A stretch of DNA of 64,000 nucleotides from Granulicella tundricola MP5ACTX9 (GCF_000178975.2 NC_015064.1:620001-684000); one strand, 5' to 3'; counted from the first letter of the stretch, positions 29,201 through 38,009 are shown. Program-made: numbers and translations. Notes: generated by a model not told the origin, from the sequence alone.

Positions 29201-31579
29201 ATGGCAGCCCCGACACACTTTCAACCTTTCGTTCCCGCCTCTGAGAACCGCCCCGAGTTCAGCCTGCGCGCCCTCATTCTTGGTGCTGTCTTTGCCTGGG
29301 TCTTTGGTGCGGTCACGGTTTATGTAGGTCTAAGAGCTGGCCTCACGGTCGCTGCGTCCATTCCGATTTCCGTCATCTCGATCTCCGTTCTTCGCGTATT
29401 CGGCAAGGCCAGCATTCTCGAAAACAACATCGTCCAGACGATCGGCAATGCAGGCCAGTCGATCGCTTCAGGCGTGATCTTCACCCTGCCCGCTTTGATC
29501 TTCCTGGGCTTCGATCTCGAATCCACCCGCATCTTTGCCCTTGCGCTCTTTGGCGGCTGGCTCGGCGTTCTCTTTATGATTCCACTTCGCCGCCAACTCA
29601 TTGTGGAAGAGCATGGCACGCTACTCTACCCGGAGGGGACAGCCTGCGCAGACGTCCTGATCGCCGGAGAACGTGGCGGCTCCTTCGCCTCCCGAGTCTT
29701 CTTTGGCCTCGGCCTCGGTGCTCTCTACACCTTCTTCCAGAACGACAACATCTTCTCCCTTTGGCCCTCCGGACCCAACTATGAGCCGGACCTGGGCGGC
29801 TCCCAGCACATTCTTAAGGGGGCAGCGGTTCGTGCCGATTGCACGCCGGAATACCTGGGTGTGGGCTACATTATCGGTATCCGCGTTGCGGCAGTGATGC
29901 TGGCGGGTGGAGTGTTTTCCTGGCTCGTCCTCATGCCCGCCATCTACTTCTTTGGTCATGGTCTGACGATCTATCCGGGCACGGCACCGATCCAGACGAT
30001 GGACCCCAGCACGCTTTGGAAGACTTATGTCCGGCCCATGGGGGCTGGTGCGGTGGCTACGGCGGGTCTCATCACTCTGATGCGTACTGCGCCCACCATC
30101 TTCTCTGCCTTGGCTGAAGGTGTACGGTCGATCCGGGCTTCAAGGGCCTCCGCCACCGTCAAGGCCAAGACTGAGACCATCCGCACGGCTAATGACCTGC
30201 CGATGTCGGTTGTGTTGGGTGGTTCGGCGCTCCTTGTCATCCTGATCGTCGCCTTCCTGCAGTTCCATCCTGTGCATGGTGCTCAAGTGGGTCTGCTGGC
30301 GAACATCGCGGCCGCTCTGCTGGTCGTCGTCTTCGGCTTCCTTTTCGTTACGGTCAGCGCTCGCATTGTGGGCATCGTCGGTTCCAGCGCCTCTCCGGTC
30401 TCCGGCATGACCATCGCCACACTCATGGCGACTTGTGCCGTCTTCCTGGTCAAGGGTTGGACTGCGCCTGCCTTTGGGGCGCTCGCAATTACCATCGGCG
30501 GCATCGTCTGCATCGCCGCGTCTAATGCGGGCGATACCTCGCAGGACCTCAAGACGGGCTATCTGATCGGAGCCACGCCGTGGAAACAGCAGGTGGCTCT
30601 GATCGCCGGCGTTGTGATCTGCGTCTTCTCCATCGGCGCTACGCTCAACGCGATGAACAACGGCCTGGAGTCCTTCCAGCGTGTCGCTGTGCCCATTACC
30701 GTCACGCCGCAGATGTATGCGGATGGCGTCCAACAGAAGGGACAGTTCACGCGCGATCGAGTCACCCTCACCACCAAGGCGGGCGCACGCGAGACCATTA
30801 ACGACGGTCGTTCCTACATCCTCCTGAACGCCATCGGCTCATCCACGGTTCCGGACGGAAAGTATCTCCTCAACCCCGCCACCAATCAGATCGTCATTCA
30901 GTGGACACAGGGGATCGGCAGTGAAAAGGCGGCCGCCCCGCAGGGCAAGCTGATGGCCACGGTGATCAATGGCATCCTCTCCCGTAAGCTGCCCTGGGGG
31001 CTGGTGCTGCTTGGGGTTGCGCTGGTCATCGTCGTCGAACTGCTGGGTGTTCGTTCCCTCACCTTTGCTGTTGGTGCTTACCTTTCCATAGCAACTACGC
31101 TGGCGATCTTTGTGGGCGGGCTGATGCGGTGGATGGTGGATCGGGCGATGATTCATCATCATGCCAAGGCGAGCGCGGAGCTGTATCAGAGCTCGCTGCT
31201 GCTCTGGCAGAACGATCGTGAGGCGTTCTTTGTGCGTCATCCGGATTTCGATGAGACGAATCCGGATCATCTGGACCCGGCGAATGGGCTGCCGGTCCCC
31301 ACCTCGGTCACGCCTTCGCTGGATATGGAGTCGGAGGTGTCGCCGGGTAGCCTGTACGCCTCGGGGTTGATTGCGGCGGGTGGGATTGTGGGGCTGCTGG
31401 GGGTCTGCATCCGGCTGCTGGAGGGTTTGTCCGAGCAGCGGGGGGGAAGCTGGCAGTTCTGGCGGTTTCCGGCCAGCTTCAGCGCACACTCTCCGTTGCA
31501 TGACACGGTCAGTGTCGTAATGTTCGGTCTGCTGGCGTTCAGCTTGTACTACTTTGCGCGGAAGCCGCTGGATAGTTAG
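29201..31579 (+). CDS. OPT-family oligopeptide transporter
   Basis: This 792-residue membrane protein has about sixteen hydrophobic segments and typical OPT features: FSLRALILGAVFAWVFGAVTVYVGLRAGL at the first helix (key G and R residues), NNIVQTIGNAGQSIASG, and ASNAGDTSQDLKTGYLIGATPWKQQ near residue 450. OPT proteins import small peptides or metal chelates with protons. The start ATG 29201 has GCGGAG ten bases upstream. The last 170 residues use mostly G-ending codons, whereas the first 600 use C-ending ones; the switch is at about 31.0-31.2 kb. The stop overlaps the converging gene by four bases. Confidence 0.92.
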   Translation: MAAPTHFQPFVPASENRPEFSLRALILGAVFAWVFGAVTVYVGLRAGLTVAASIPISVISISVLRVFGKASILENNIVQTIGNAGQSIASGVIFTLPALIFLGFDLESTRIFALALFGGWLGVLFMIPLRRQLIVEEHGTLLYPEGTACADVLIAGERGGSFASRVFFGLGLGALYTFFQNDNIFSLWPSGPNYEPDLGGSQHILKGAAVRADCTPEYLGVGYIIGIRVAAVMLAGGVFSWLVLMPAIYFFGHGLTIYPGTAPIQTMDPSTLWKTYVRPMGAGAVATAGLITLMRTAPTIFSALAEGVRSIRASRASATVKAKTETIRTANDLPMSVVLGGSALLVILIVAFLQFHPVHGAQVGLLANIAAALLVVVFGFLFVTVSARIVGIVGSSASPVSGMTIATLMATCAVFLVKGWTAPAFGALAITIGGIVCIAASNAGDTSQDLKTGYLIGATPWKQQVALIAGVVICVFSIGATLNAMNNGLESFQRVAVPITVTPQMYADGVQQKGQFTRDRVTLTTKAGARETINDGRSYILLNAIGSSTVPDGKYLLNPATNQIVIQWTQGIGSEKAAAPQGKLMATVINGILSRKLPWGLVLLGVALVIVVELLGVRSLTFAVGAYLSIATTLAIFVGGLMRWMVDRAMIHHHAKASAELYQSSLLLWQNDREAFFVRHPDFDETNPDHLDPANGLPVPTSVTPSLDMESEVSPGSLYASGLIAAGGIVGLLGVCIRLLEGLSEQRGGSWQFWRFPASFSAHSPLHDTVSVVMFGLLAFSLYYFARKPLDS

Positions 31580-32616
31580 TTTTCCTGGTTCATTTGCTGG
31601 TCCATTGTTTCGGACCCGGTGGTGGGGCTGGCGGTGAGTGCAGGGTCCGCGGCGCTGCCGGCGACCGAGGTGCGGGGGGCGAAGACGTCCGGGCCTACCG
31701 GCTCTGCGCCCTGGCCGATCTGCCAGCGGCCGCGGTCGAGGTAGAGGATCGTGGAGATGAGCGGGATCTCCGGTTGAATGACGATGAGGGTTGCTAAGTA
31801 GCGTTTGGTTTTGAGGAGGGCCTCCCCCGCACCCCTGACCGGTCTGCTGCGACGAAGGGTGCCGGGGATCTGTGGGATCTCCAGGATGCGGGGGTTGAGC
31901 TCCGGGTGGGCGTTTCCGTAGGCGGCTATGCTGCGGGCGACCTGCTTGGGGGTGAGCCAGCCATAGTCGGCGATGATGTCATGGTGGACGGCGCCAGGGA
32001 AGTAGGCGTTGACGACGTCTCCGGCGAAGTTAGCGCAGTTTGCGGTGCTGAGATGGTAGCGATGAACGTTGATGCGGTCGTTCATGGCGTCGACGAAGGC
32101 TTCATCCTGCTCGCGGGTGGTGGCTAGCTGGTAGCCCCAGAGTTTGCGGTTGAAGGCTACCCCGGCGGACTCCCACCACTCGTCTGTAACCTTGGCCTTC
32201 TCCTTCCCGTCGGGGACGATGTCCGCGAGGTAGCGGCGGCGGTAGGTCTGGCGCATGTCCCAGGCGATCTCGGGCGTGACGTAGGACGGGATGTTCTGGG
32301 GGCTATCGGTTGCGTAGAGAAATTGCATGACTGGCGTTGCGATCCAGTCCAGATTGCCGATTTGGTGGTAGCGGGCGATGACGACGCCCTCCGGCTCGCC
32401 GGGCTGACACATGCGAAGCTTGAGGGGGCCAGCTGCGCACACGTGATCGAGGTAGATGGCGGCGTGGCCGACGGGCATCATGGTTCCGAAAGGGCCGAAG
32501 GGTTCACCGACCAGAACTGTGAGGGAGGCGTGGGCCTGATTGCAGACAGCAAAGACCGTTGCGACGACGTACGCGCACATCAGGGGCCTTATGCTCTGGA
32601 GGCGGAACCGGAACAT
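31576..32616 (-). CDS. Secreted papain-like (permuted NlpC/P60-type) protein, putative
   Basis: This 346-residue protein has a signal peptide (about 1-30) and a core with PVGHAAIYLDHVC early and STANCANFAGDVVNAYFP later. The His then Cys order, with the Cys at the head of a helix, is that of permuted papain-like NlpC/P60 or DUF4105 enzymes, which act on peptides, amides or lipids. The catalytic pair would be the His of GHAAIYLD and the Cys of NCANF. A proline and serine rich tail follows (about 300-346). The fold call is inference. It converges on the OPT gene with a four-base stop overlap. Confidence 0.5.
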   Translation of the reverse strand: MFRFRLQSIRPLMCAYVVATVFAVCNQAHASLTVLVGEPFGPFGTMMPVGHAAIYLDHVCAAGPLKLRMCQPGEPEGVVIARYHQIGNLDWIATPVMQFLYATDSPQNIPSYVTPEIAWDMRQTYRRRYLADIVPDGKEKAKVTDEWWESAGVAFNRKLWGYQLATTREQDEAFVDAMNDRINVHRYHLSTANCANFAGDVVNAYFPGAVHHDIIADYGWLTPKQVARSIAAYGNAHPELNPRILEIPQIPGTLRRSRPVRGAGEALLKTKRYLATLIVIQPEIPLISTILYLDRGRWQIGQGAEPVGPDVFAPRTSVAGSAADPALTASPTTGSETMDQQMNQEN

Positions 32617-32667
32617 GGGAATTTATGACGCGATTTTGGCAAAAAAGGTCGCCAAGGAGTGCCTTGA

Positions 32668-33618
32668 TCAGGCCTCCTGTTCGGTAACCGTGCATTCGAT
32701 CTCTGCGACCTCCTTTCCGCTGCGAAGCTTCGAACTGGTTACGAGGTAGACGGCGATGAGGATTGCGGCCATTCCGGCGTATTCGATGGGCACCATACGC
32801 TCGTGGAGGAAGATGGCTCCGAGGACGACGGCGACGATGGGGTTGATGTAGGCATAGGTGGAGACCTTGGCGACGGGCACGTTGTCCAGCAGGTAGATGT
32901 AGGCGGTGTATCCGACGATGGAGCCGAAGGTGACGAGCCAGGCGATGGAGAGGACTGCCTGGGTGTTCCAGTGGATGTCACGGTAGGAGTGGGTGGCGAG
33001 CATGACGGAGGTGTTGAAGAGGCCTGCGAAGACCATCTCCCACGCGGCCGCGACGAAGGCCGTGGTTGCGAGCGAGGTGCGGCGGGAGAGGATGGAGCCG
33101 GAGGTCCAGCTGAGGGCTCCCATGAGGGCGACGATGGTGCCGATGAGCTGGGTTCGGCTGCCGTGGAGGCTTTCCAGCAGCCCGGGCCAGACGAGGATGA
33201 CGAGGCCAGCGAAGCCGATGGTGATCCCGAGCCAGCCTTTGGCGCGGAGGCCTTCGCCTCTGGGCAGGAAGACCTCAAAGAGGGCGACGTAGAGGGGGAT
33301 GACGGCGAGGAGGAGTGAAGAGAGGCCGCTGGAGAGGAACTGCTCGCACCAGACGAGGGAGGTGTTGCCGACGCCGAGCATCAGGATGCCGATGACGGCG
33401 AGCCAGGCGAAGTCCCGGGGGGACTGTTTGAGTTTGAGGCCGCGTGCGGCGCAGACGAGCAGCATGAGGGGGCCGGCGATCATGAAGCGGACGCCGGCGA
33501 GGACGAAGGGCGGGAGGACCTCGACGCCGAAGCGTATGGCGACGTAGGTGGAGCCCCAGAAGAAGTACACGCATGCGAATGCGATGAGGACGCGCGGAGA
33601 GAGTCTGGATTGGGTCAC
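32668..33618 (-). CDS. EamA/DMT-family transporter
   Basis: GTG 33618 is chosen because AGGAG lies four bases upstream; the frame is open to an ATG at 33666 without a ribosome site. The 316-residue protein has ten membrane helices arranged as two EamA repeats: FACVYFFWGSTYVAIRFG opens the first, and ALSWTSGSILSRR opens the second, which ends with NPIVAVVLGAIFLHERM. These are drug/metabolite exporters of the RhaT/YdcZ superfamily. The substrate is unknown. Its upstream region is the longest low-GC gap in the window. Confidence 0.88.
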   Translation of the reverse strand: MTQSRLSPRVLIAFACVYFFWGSTYVAIRFGVEVLPPFVLAGVRFMIAGPLMLLVCAARGLKLKQSPRDFAWLAVIGILMLGVGNTSLVWCEQFLSSGLSSLLLAVIPLYVALFEVFLPRGEGLRAKGWLGITIGFAGLVILVWPGLLESLHGSRTQLIGTIVALMGALSWTSGSILSRRTSLATTAFVAAAWEMVFAGLFNTSVMLATHSYRDIHWNTQAVLSIAWLVTFGSIVGYTAYIYLLDNVPVAKVSTYAYINPIVAVVLGAIFLHERMVPIEYAGMAAILIAVYLVTSSKLRSGKEVAEIECTVTEQEA

Positions 33619-33659
33619 GGGGCTCCTTTCATCGTATCGTGTGCGGTTGTGAGGGTATC

Positions 33660-34060
33660 CCCCCACCCTGGGTGGAATGGCGTAAAGTCTTCAATCTTAT
33701 GGAGTTAGGTCTGGACATGCTCCGTAAAGTATTGATTCTAGAAAGAGTGATTTGTAAAGTCCTAATTCTGAAAGGTTTATGAGGGTAATTGCGGTCACGA
33801 CGGTGTTTCGTCCTGAGCTTTTTCCCTGTATTAATTGTACCGAAGTGTGTGGGGTAAATACCCCAACTATTTTTTGGGACTAAGTTGTTTAGTTTGCTTG
33901 GGTTGCAGGAGATTTTTGAGTGGTGGGGGCTTGACATGCGAATTTGCTGGTGTTTTTGAGGGTGTTTTGGGAAAGTTTTTTTGTTGGTGGTGTGTGGGGT
34001 TCCGGGAATGGGAATTTGTTGGGGAGTCTTGGGGCGAACAATGACAACGACCGAATCGAG
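33660..34060. other. Low-GC intergenic stretch, divergent promoter region
   Basis: About 400 bases are clearly richer in A and T than the surroundings. They contain three related blocks with GTAAAGT (33682, 33724 and 33752 regions), two of them followed by ATTCT and GAAAG, and a TGGGGTA-AA-TACCCCA palindrome (33850-33865) followed by a T-run. No coding potential is evident. It separates leftward genes (to 33618) from rightward genes (from 34328). Confidence 0.55.
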
Positions 34061-34067
34061 GGTTACA

Positions 34068-34107
34068 TCCCACCCATCGCGGTGCGGCTGCAATGGATGG
34101 GGCACGG
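34068..34107. repeat. Degenerate family B-like palindrome
   Basis: TCCCACCCATCGC and GCAATGGATGGGG form an 11-12 bp stem with wobble pairs. The ATGGGGCAC end matches the family B/A termini. It is incomplete and lies in the gap before the gene at 34328. Confidence 0.4.
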
Positions 34108-34130
34108 AGACGGTGGTGGGTGATGGAGGA

Positions 34131-34217
34131 GGGCCCGGGGGCTGAAGCCCGCTTTCATGGTTGCCGGTTGACGGTGGGCTAAAGCCCACCTCTAATCCGA
34201 ACGGCAACTGCAACGGC
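34131..34217. repeat. Interspersed palindromic repeat, family C (copy 1)
   Basis: It has two hairpins of the form GGGCT-RA-AGCCC: GGGGGCTGAAGCCC at about 34137-34150 and the perfect GGTGGGCT-AA-AGCCCACC at 34173-34190. The tail TCTAATCCGAACGGCAAC is shared exactly with the copy at 40181-40262. Confidence 0.75.
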
Positions 34218-34327
34218 TGAATGGTAGAGTTTCGAGTTGTGAGTTTCGAGTTGCGAGTTAAAGACAGACAACCGCAACCGCACCTCCAGGCTCGCTTTGC
34301 GTCTTAGGATAGAGGCGAGGTGTTGCG

Positions 34328-35362
34328 ATGCGTTGGTTGGGGTGGGTGCTGGCGGTGGGGATGGTGGGGACGGGCGTGGGGCAGCGGCAGGTGCTGCCGG
34401 TCGATCCGGCTGGAGCTCCGCATCGGTTGAGGCTGATTCTGAAGGACGGCAGCTACCAGATGGTGATGAGTTATAAGGTCGTCGGGAAGCGGGTGGTTTA
34501 CGTGAGTGCTGAGCGGGGGGGCGAGACGGAGGAGATTCCTGTTGAGCTGGTGGACCTGCCGGCGACGGAGAAGTGGGTGAAGTCGCATGAGGCGGCGAAG
34601 GAGGGTGCTCCGGTGGTGGCGCAGGAGCCGGTGCTCGATCCGGAGCTGGCTAAGGAGGAGGCGGATCGGGCGGCGCTCACGCCGGAGGTGGCGAGCGTGC
34701 CGCCGGATGGGAGCCTGCGGCTGGCGATTGAGGATAGTGTGCTGGCGCTCGATACCTTTCATGGTGGGCCGGAGCTGGTGCCGCTGGTGCAGCAGCAGAG
34801 CGACCTGAACAAGAAGACAGGGCATGGATTTTTGAAGGGAGTAGTGAATCCGCGGTCGGCGGCGCACCAGGTGGTGCAGTTGAAGGGCGAGAAAGCGGAT
34901 GTGCAGATGCACGTGGATAAGCCGGAGATCTATCTGCGGATTGGCGGGGATGTGGACCTGCCAACGGGGGCGGGGGCCATCACCGTCGATACGCATGGGG
35001 CGGATAATCGGCCGGCGAAGGGGCCGGACCCGGCGGAGAGCGAGTACGTGATCGTGCGGGTGGATGTGCGGCAGGATGCGCGGATTGTGACGAGCTTCAA
35101 CGCGGGGCAGTTGGGGATCAAGAAGCAGCAGGACGTGATTGAGACGGTAAAGACTCCGCTCGCCGGGGGGCACTGGATGAAGCTGGTGCCGAAGGAGTCG
35201 CTGCTGATTGGCGAGTATGCCCTGGTGGAGGTGGTGGAGGAGGATCAGATCAACCTGGGGGTTTGGGACTTTGGGGTGCATCCGACTGCGGCGGAGAATC
35301 GGGATGTGGTGCGGCCGGAGAAGAAGAGGGCGGTGCGGCTGGAGAGGCGAGGCAGGGACTAA
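34328..35362 (+). CDS. Secreted protein of unknown function
   Basis: This 344-residue protein has a signal peptide (MRWLGWVLAVGMVGTGVGQ), then an early segment RLILKDGSYQMVMSYKVVGKRVVYVSAE that resembles the small SH3-like/DUF repeats found in secreted acidobacterial proteins. The rest is charged, with no recognisable catalytic motif. It probably acts outside the cytoplasm. Its stop codon is directly followed by the 7-bp minisatellite at 35363. I do not recognise the family. Codon use is G-rich like its right-hand neighbours. Confidence 0.55.
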   Translation: MRWLGWVLAVGMVGTGVGQRQVLPVDPAGAPHRLRLILKDGSYQMVMSYKVVGKRVVYVSAERGGETEEIPVELVDLPATEKWVKSHEAAKEGAPVVAQEPVLDPELAKEEADRAALTPEVASVPPDGSLRLAIEDSVLALDTFHGGPELVPLVQQQSDLNKKTGHGFLKGVVNPRSAAHQVVQLKGEKADVQMHVDKPEIYLRIGGDVDLPTGAGAITVDTHGADNRPAKGPDPAESEYVIVRVDVRQDARIVTSFNAGQLGIKKQQDVIETVKTPLAGGHWMKLVPKESLLIGEYALVEVVEEDQINLGVWDFGVHPTAAENRDVVRPEKKRAVRLERRGRD

Positions 35363-35500
35363 GGATCAGGGATCAGGGAGCAGGGAGCAGGGAGCAGGGA
35401 GCAGGGAGCAGGGAGCAGGGAGCAGGGAGCAGGGAGCAGGGAGCAGGGAGCAGGGAGCAGGGAGCAGGGAGCAGGGAGCAGGGAGCAGGGAGCAGGGAGC
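35363..35500 (+). repeat. 7-bp minisatellite (GGAGCAG), 19 units plus a partial one
   Basis: Two GGATCAG units (35363-35376) are followed by seventeen perfect GGAGCAG units (35377-35495) and a partial unit. The array begins at the base after the stop codon of the upstream gene and ends about 53 bases before the moaA start. It is open in the moaA frame, where 21 bases encode GSREQGA. Perfect identity of the units implies recent expansion. Confidence 0.95.
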
Positions 35501-35552
35501 GCTTAGATGCGGTTGGCGATTGGCCTGCATCCAATGGGATACTGAAGAAGCA

Positions 35553-36620
35553 ATGATAGCCTCCGCTACCTTGATCAATCCGCTTGAGAGCCTTCCAACG
35601 CTGGACACGCCTGCGCTGCGGGATAGTTATGGGCGGGCGATTACGGATCTGCGGGTATCGGTGACGGACCGGTGCAACTACCGATGTGTTTACTGCAGGA
35701 CGGGTAATGAAGGGGCCATGTTCGATGAGCTTCCGATTGAGGATTACCTGCGGATCATCCGGGTTTTTGTTTCGTTGGGGATAGAAAAAGTAAGGCTGAC
35801 GGGGGGCGAGCCGCTGTTGCGCGCGGGTTTGCTGGATCTGATTCAGGAGCTTTCTGGCGAGCGAACGCTGGGTGGGGAGAGGCTGGATATTGCGCTTACG
35901 ACCAACGGGCACCTGCTCGCCGGGCTGGCGCAGCCGTTGAAGGATGCGGGGCTTTCGCGGATCACGGTTTCTATGGATGCTGTCGATTCTGAGACGTTTA
36001 CGGCGATTACGCGGGTGCCGCGGAGCTTCGACAAGGTTCTGGCGGGGATTCGGGCGGCTTCCGCGGCGGGGCTGGGGCCGGTGAAGGTGAACTGCGTGCT
36101 GCTGCGGGGGTTCAACGACTCGCAGATTGAGGAGTTTGCGCGGTTCTCGCGGGACGAGGACGTGATCGTCCGGTTTATCGAGTGGATGCCGCTGGAGGAG
36201 CCTTCGAGCGCGCCGAATGCCCGGAACTGGAGCCGGGATACGGTGGTGACACTGGATGAGATCGTCACGCGGCTGAATGGGTTTATGCCGGTGGTGGAGC
36301 TGCCGGCGAATGCTGCAAGTGAGACGGCGAGGCGGTATACGTTTGCGGATGGGCGGGGGGAGATCGGAATTATTGCTCCGGTTTCGCGGCCGTTTTGTGG
36401 GCACTGCTCGCGGGTGCGGCTGACGTCCGATGGCAAGATACGGACTTGTTTGTTCTCGCAGACGGACCACGATCTATATGGGCGGTTGCGGCGGGGGGCG
36501 TCTGATGAGGAGCTTGCAGGTTATATACGGGGGGTGGTGGACCGGAAGGAGGCTCGGCATCATATTGGAGAGCCTGGGTTTGAGAAGCCGTCGCGTTCGA
36601 TGGTGCATATTGGTGGCTAG
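35553..36620 (+). CDS. moaA: GTP 3',8-cyclase MoaA (molybdenum cofactor)
   Basis: The start at 35553 gives a normal 355-residue MoaA; the frame is open upstream through the minisatellite, but that part is not MoaA-like. The radical SAM cluster is CNYRCVYC (CxxxCxxC), GGEPLL follows, and the second iron-sulfur cluster uses CGHCSRVRLTSDGKIRTC. The protein ends in the double glycine (HIGG) needed for MoaA activity. It converts GTP to 3',8-cyclo-GTP, the first step of molybdopterin synthesis, with MoaC. No other moa gene is in the window. The ribosome site (GAAGAAG) is weak, so distance from the repeat may matter for expression. Confidence 0.95.
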   Translation: MIASATLINPLESLPTLDTPALRDSYGRAITDLRVSVTDRCNYRCVYCRTGNEGAMFDELPIEDYLRIIRVFVSLGIEKVRLTGGEPLLRAGLLDLIQELSGERTLGGERLDIALTTNGHLLAGLAQPLKDAGLSRITVSMDAVDSETFTAITRVPRSFDKVLAGIRAASAAGLGPVKVNCVLLRGFNDSQIEEFARFSRDEDVIVRFIEWMPLEEPSSAPNARNWSRDTVVTLDEIVTRLNGFMPVVELPANAASETARRYTFADGRGEIGIIAPVSRPFCGHCSRVRLTSDGKIRTCLFSQTDHDLYGRLRRGASDEELAGYIRGVVDRKEARHHIGEPGFEKPSRSMVHIGG

Positions 36621-36693
36621 GTCACAAACCAGACCGCTTTCTTCGTGGGGTAGTTCCGAAACGGAGTGCCTGCAACTTCCGTGGTAACGGTTC

Positions 36694-36721
36694 TTGACCT
36701 CTTATGAAAGTCAGGTATCGT
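36694..36721 (+). promoter_or_regulatory. Candidate sigma-70-type promoter before the GGDEF gene
   Basis: TTGACC at 36694-36699 and TATCGT at 36716-36721 are separated by 16 bases, about 25 bases before the GTG start. This is a pattern match only. Confidence 0.3.
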
Positions 36722-36744
36722 CAGAATCAGGGCGGTAACGTGGC

Positions 36745-37878
36745 GTGAGAGAACGGCGACAATTCGAGGTCATCGAAAGCCGGCAGATGGATCATCTGCG
36801 GGTGTTTCATGACGTTGCGCGCTCGCTGACGACGACGCTGGAACTGGAAGAGATTTTGCTGGCCATCATGGATAAGATGGCGAATTTCTTTGGGCCGGAG
36901 CGTTGGTCGCTGCTGATGATCGATCCGGACTCGAACGATCTTTACTATGCAATTGCTGTGGGCGAGGATTCGAAGTCGCTGAAGGGGCTACGGGTTCCGC
37001 TGGGGCAGGGTGTGGCGGGGTGGGTGGCTTCTACGGGGAACCCGTTGGTGGTGCCGGATGTGTCGCTGGATCCGCACTGGTCGGCGTTTGCGCGGAGTCA
37101 TCCGGATCTGAAGATCTCTTCGATTGCCTGCGTGCCGATCCGTTCGGGCGAGAATACGCTGGGGGTGATTCAACTCCTCAATTCCAAGCTGGATCTGCTT
37201 TCGGAGTACAGCATCTCGTTTCTGCGGATTCTGTGTGACTATGCGGCGATTGCGATTCAGAATGCACGGTCGCTGGCGTTGATCCAGGAGCTTTCGATTA
37301 CGGACGACTGCACGGGGCTGTTCAACGCGCGGCGGCTGTATACGATGCTGGAGGAGCAGGTGACGCTGATTGCGCCGACCTCTACGAATCCGCTGGAGAA
37401 GGCCCATCCGCTGGCGTTTTCGCTGGTGTTTATCGATCTGGACTACTTCAAAAGCATCAACGATACCTACGGGCACCTGGTGGGGAGCCGGTTGCTGGCG
37501 GAGGTGGGGAGCCTGCTGCGGCGGATGGTAGGGCCGGAGGCTTCGGCGTTCCGGTATGGGGGCGACGAGTTTGTGGTGCTGCTGCCGGCGACGGGTAAGG
37601 ATGCGGCGATCGCGCTGACGCTGGCGCTGTGCCAAGGGCTGCGGGATGCTACGTTTTTGCAGTCGGATGGGCTGACGCTGCATCTTTCGGGGAGCTTTGG
37701 GTTGGCGACGTTTCCTGAGGATGGGGCGAGTGTGCATACGATTCTGCGGTCGGCGGATTCGATGATGTACGACGTGAAGAACAGCACTCGGGACAATGTG
37801 GCGGTGGTTGGGCGGGGGCGGTTGATGGCGGCTGGTGGGCCGATTTCAGCGGATCGTAAGGCATCTGGACGACGTTAG
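36745..37878 (+). CDS. GAF-GGDEF diguanylate cyclase
   Basis: This 377-residue soluble protein has an N-terminal GAF domain (about 20-170) and a GGDEF domain (about 180-350). The active-site signature is intact, as RYGGDEFVVLLP, so it should make cyclic di-GMP. The upstream metal-binding region IDLDYFKSINDTYGH is also intact. No RxxD inhibitory site is obvious just before the GGDEF motif. The start GTG 36745 has no strong ribosome site, and ATG 36787 (MDHLRVFHDVA) is the alternative. It lies 124 bases after moaA with a possible promoter of its own. The GAF ligand is unknown. Confidence 0.9.
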   Translation: MRERRQFEVIESRQMDHLRVFHDVARSLTTTLELEEILLAIMDKMANFFGPERWSLLMIDPDSNDLYYAIAVGEDSKSLKGLRVPLGQGVAGWVASTGNPLVVPDVSLDPHWSAFARSHPDLKISSIACVPIRSGENTLGVIQLLNSKLDLLSEYSISFLRILCDYAAIAIQNARSLALIQELSITDDCTGLFNARRLYTMLEEQVTLIAPTSTNPLEKAHPLAFSLVFIDLDYFKSINDTYGHLVGSRLLAEVGSLLRRMVGPEASAFRYGGDEFVVLLPATGKDAAIALTLALCQGLRDATFLQSDGLTLHLSGSFGLATFPEDGASVHTILRSADSMMYDVKNSTRDNVAVVGRGRLMAAGGPISADRKASGRR

Positions 37879-37894
37879 TCGCTTCCGCTAGGAA

Positions 37895-37937
37895 GAATGT
37901 TCTAACTACGAAATTTTTTCGTAGCAATGTGGAACAT
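37895..37937. other. Nested stem-loop between the GGDEF gene and 38010
   Basis: An inner 8-bp stem CTACGAAA/TTTCGTAG (37905-37923, loop TTT) sits inside an outer 7-bp stem AATGTTC/GAACATT (37895-37901 with 37931-37937). No T-run follows. It could be a terminator without a tract, an operator or a 5' leader element. Confidence 0.4.
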
Positions 37938-38009
37938 TTGTAGTACTCTTCTCTCACAGCTTGTCCTGGCCCACATCGAGGACGCAAATAAGCGGGAAAA
38001 GGTATTCCA

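Noticed and set aside
33840..33880. DnaA boxes or a replication origin in the low-GC gap
   Set aside because: No good TTATCCACA box is seen, no dnaA/dnaN is near, and the strand-composition switch is 3 kb to the left.
35363..35500. CRISPR-like array
   Set aside because: The unit is 7 bases with no spacers between copies, so it is a minisatellite, and no cas gene is near.
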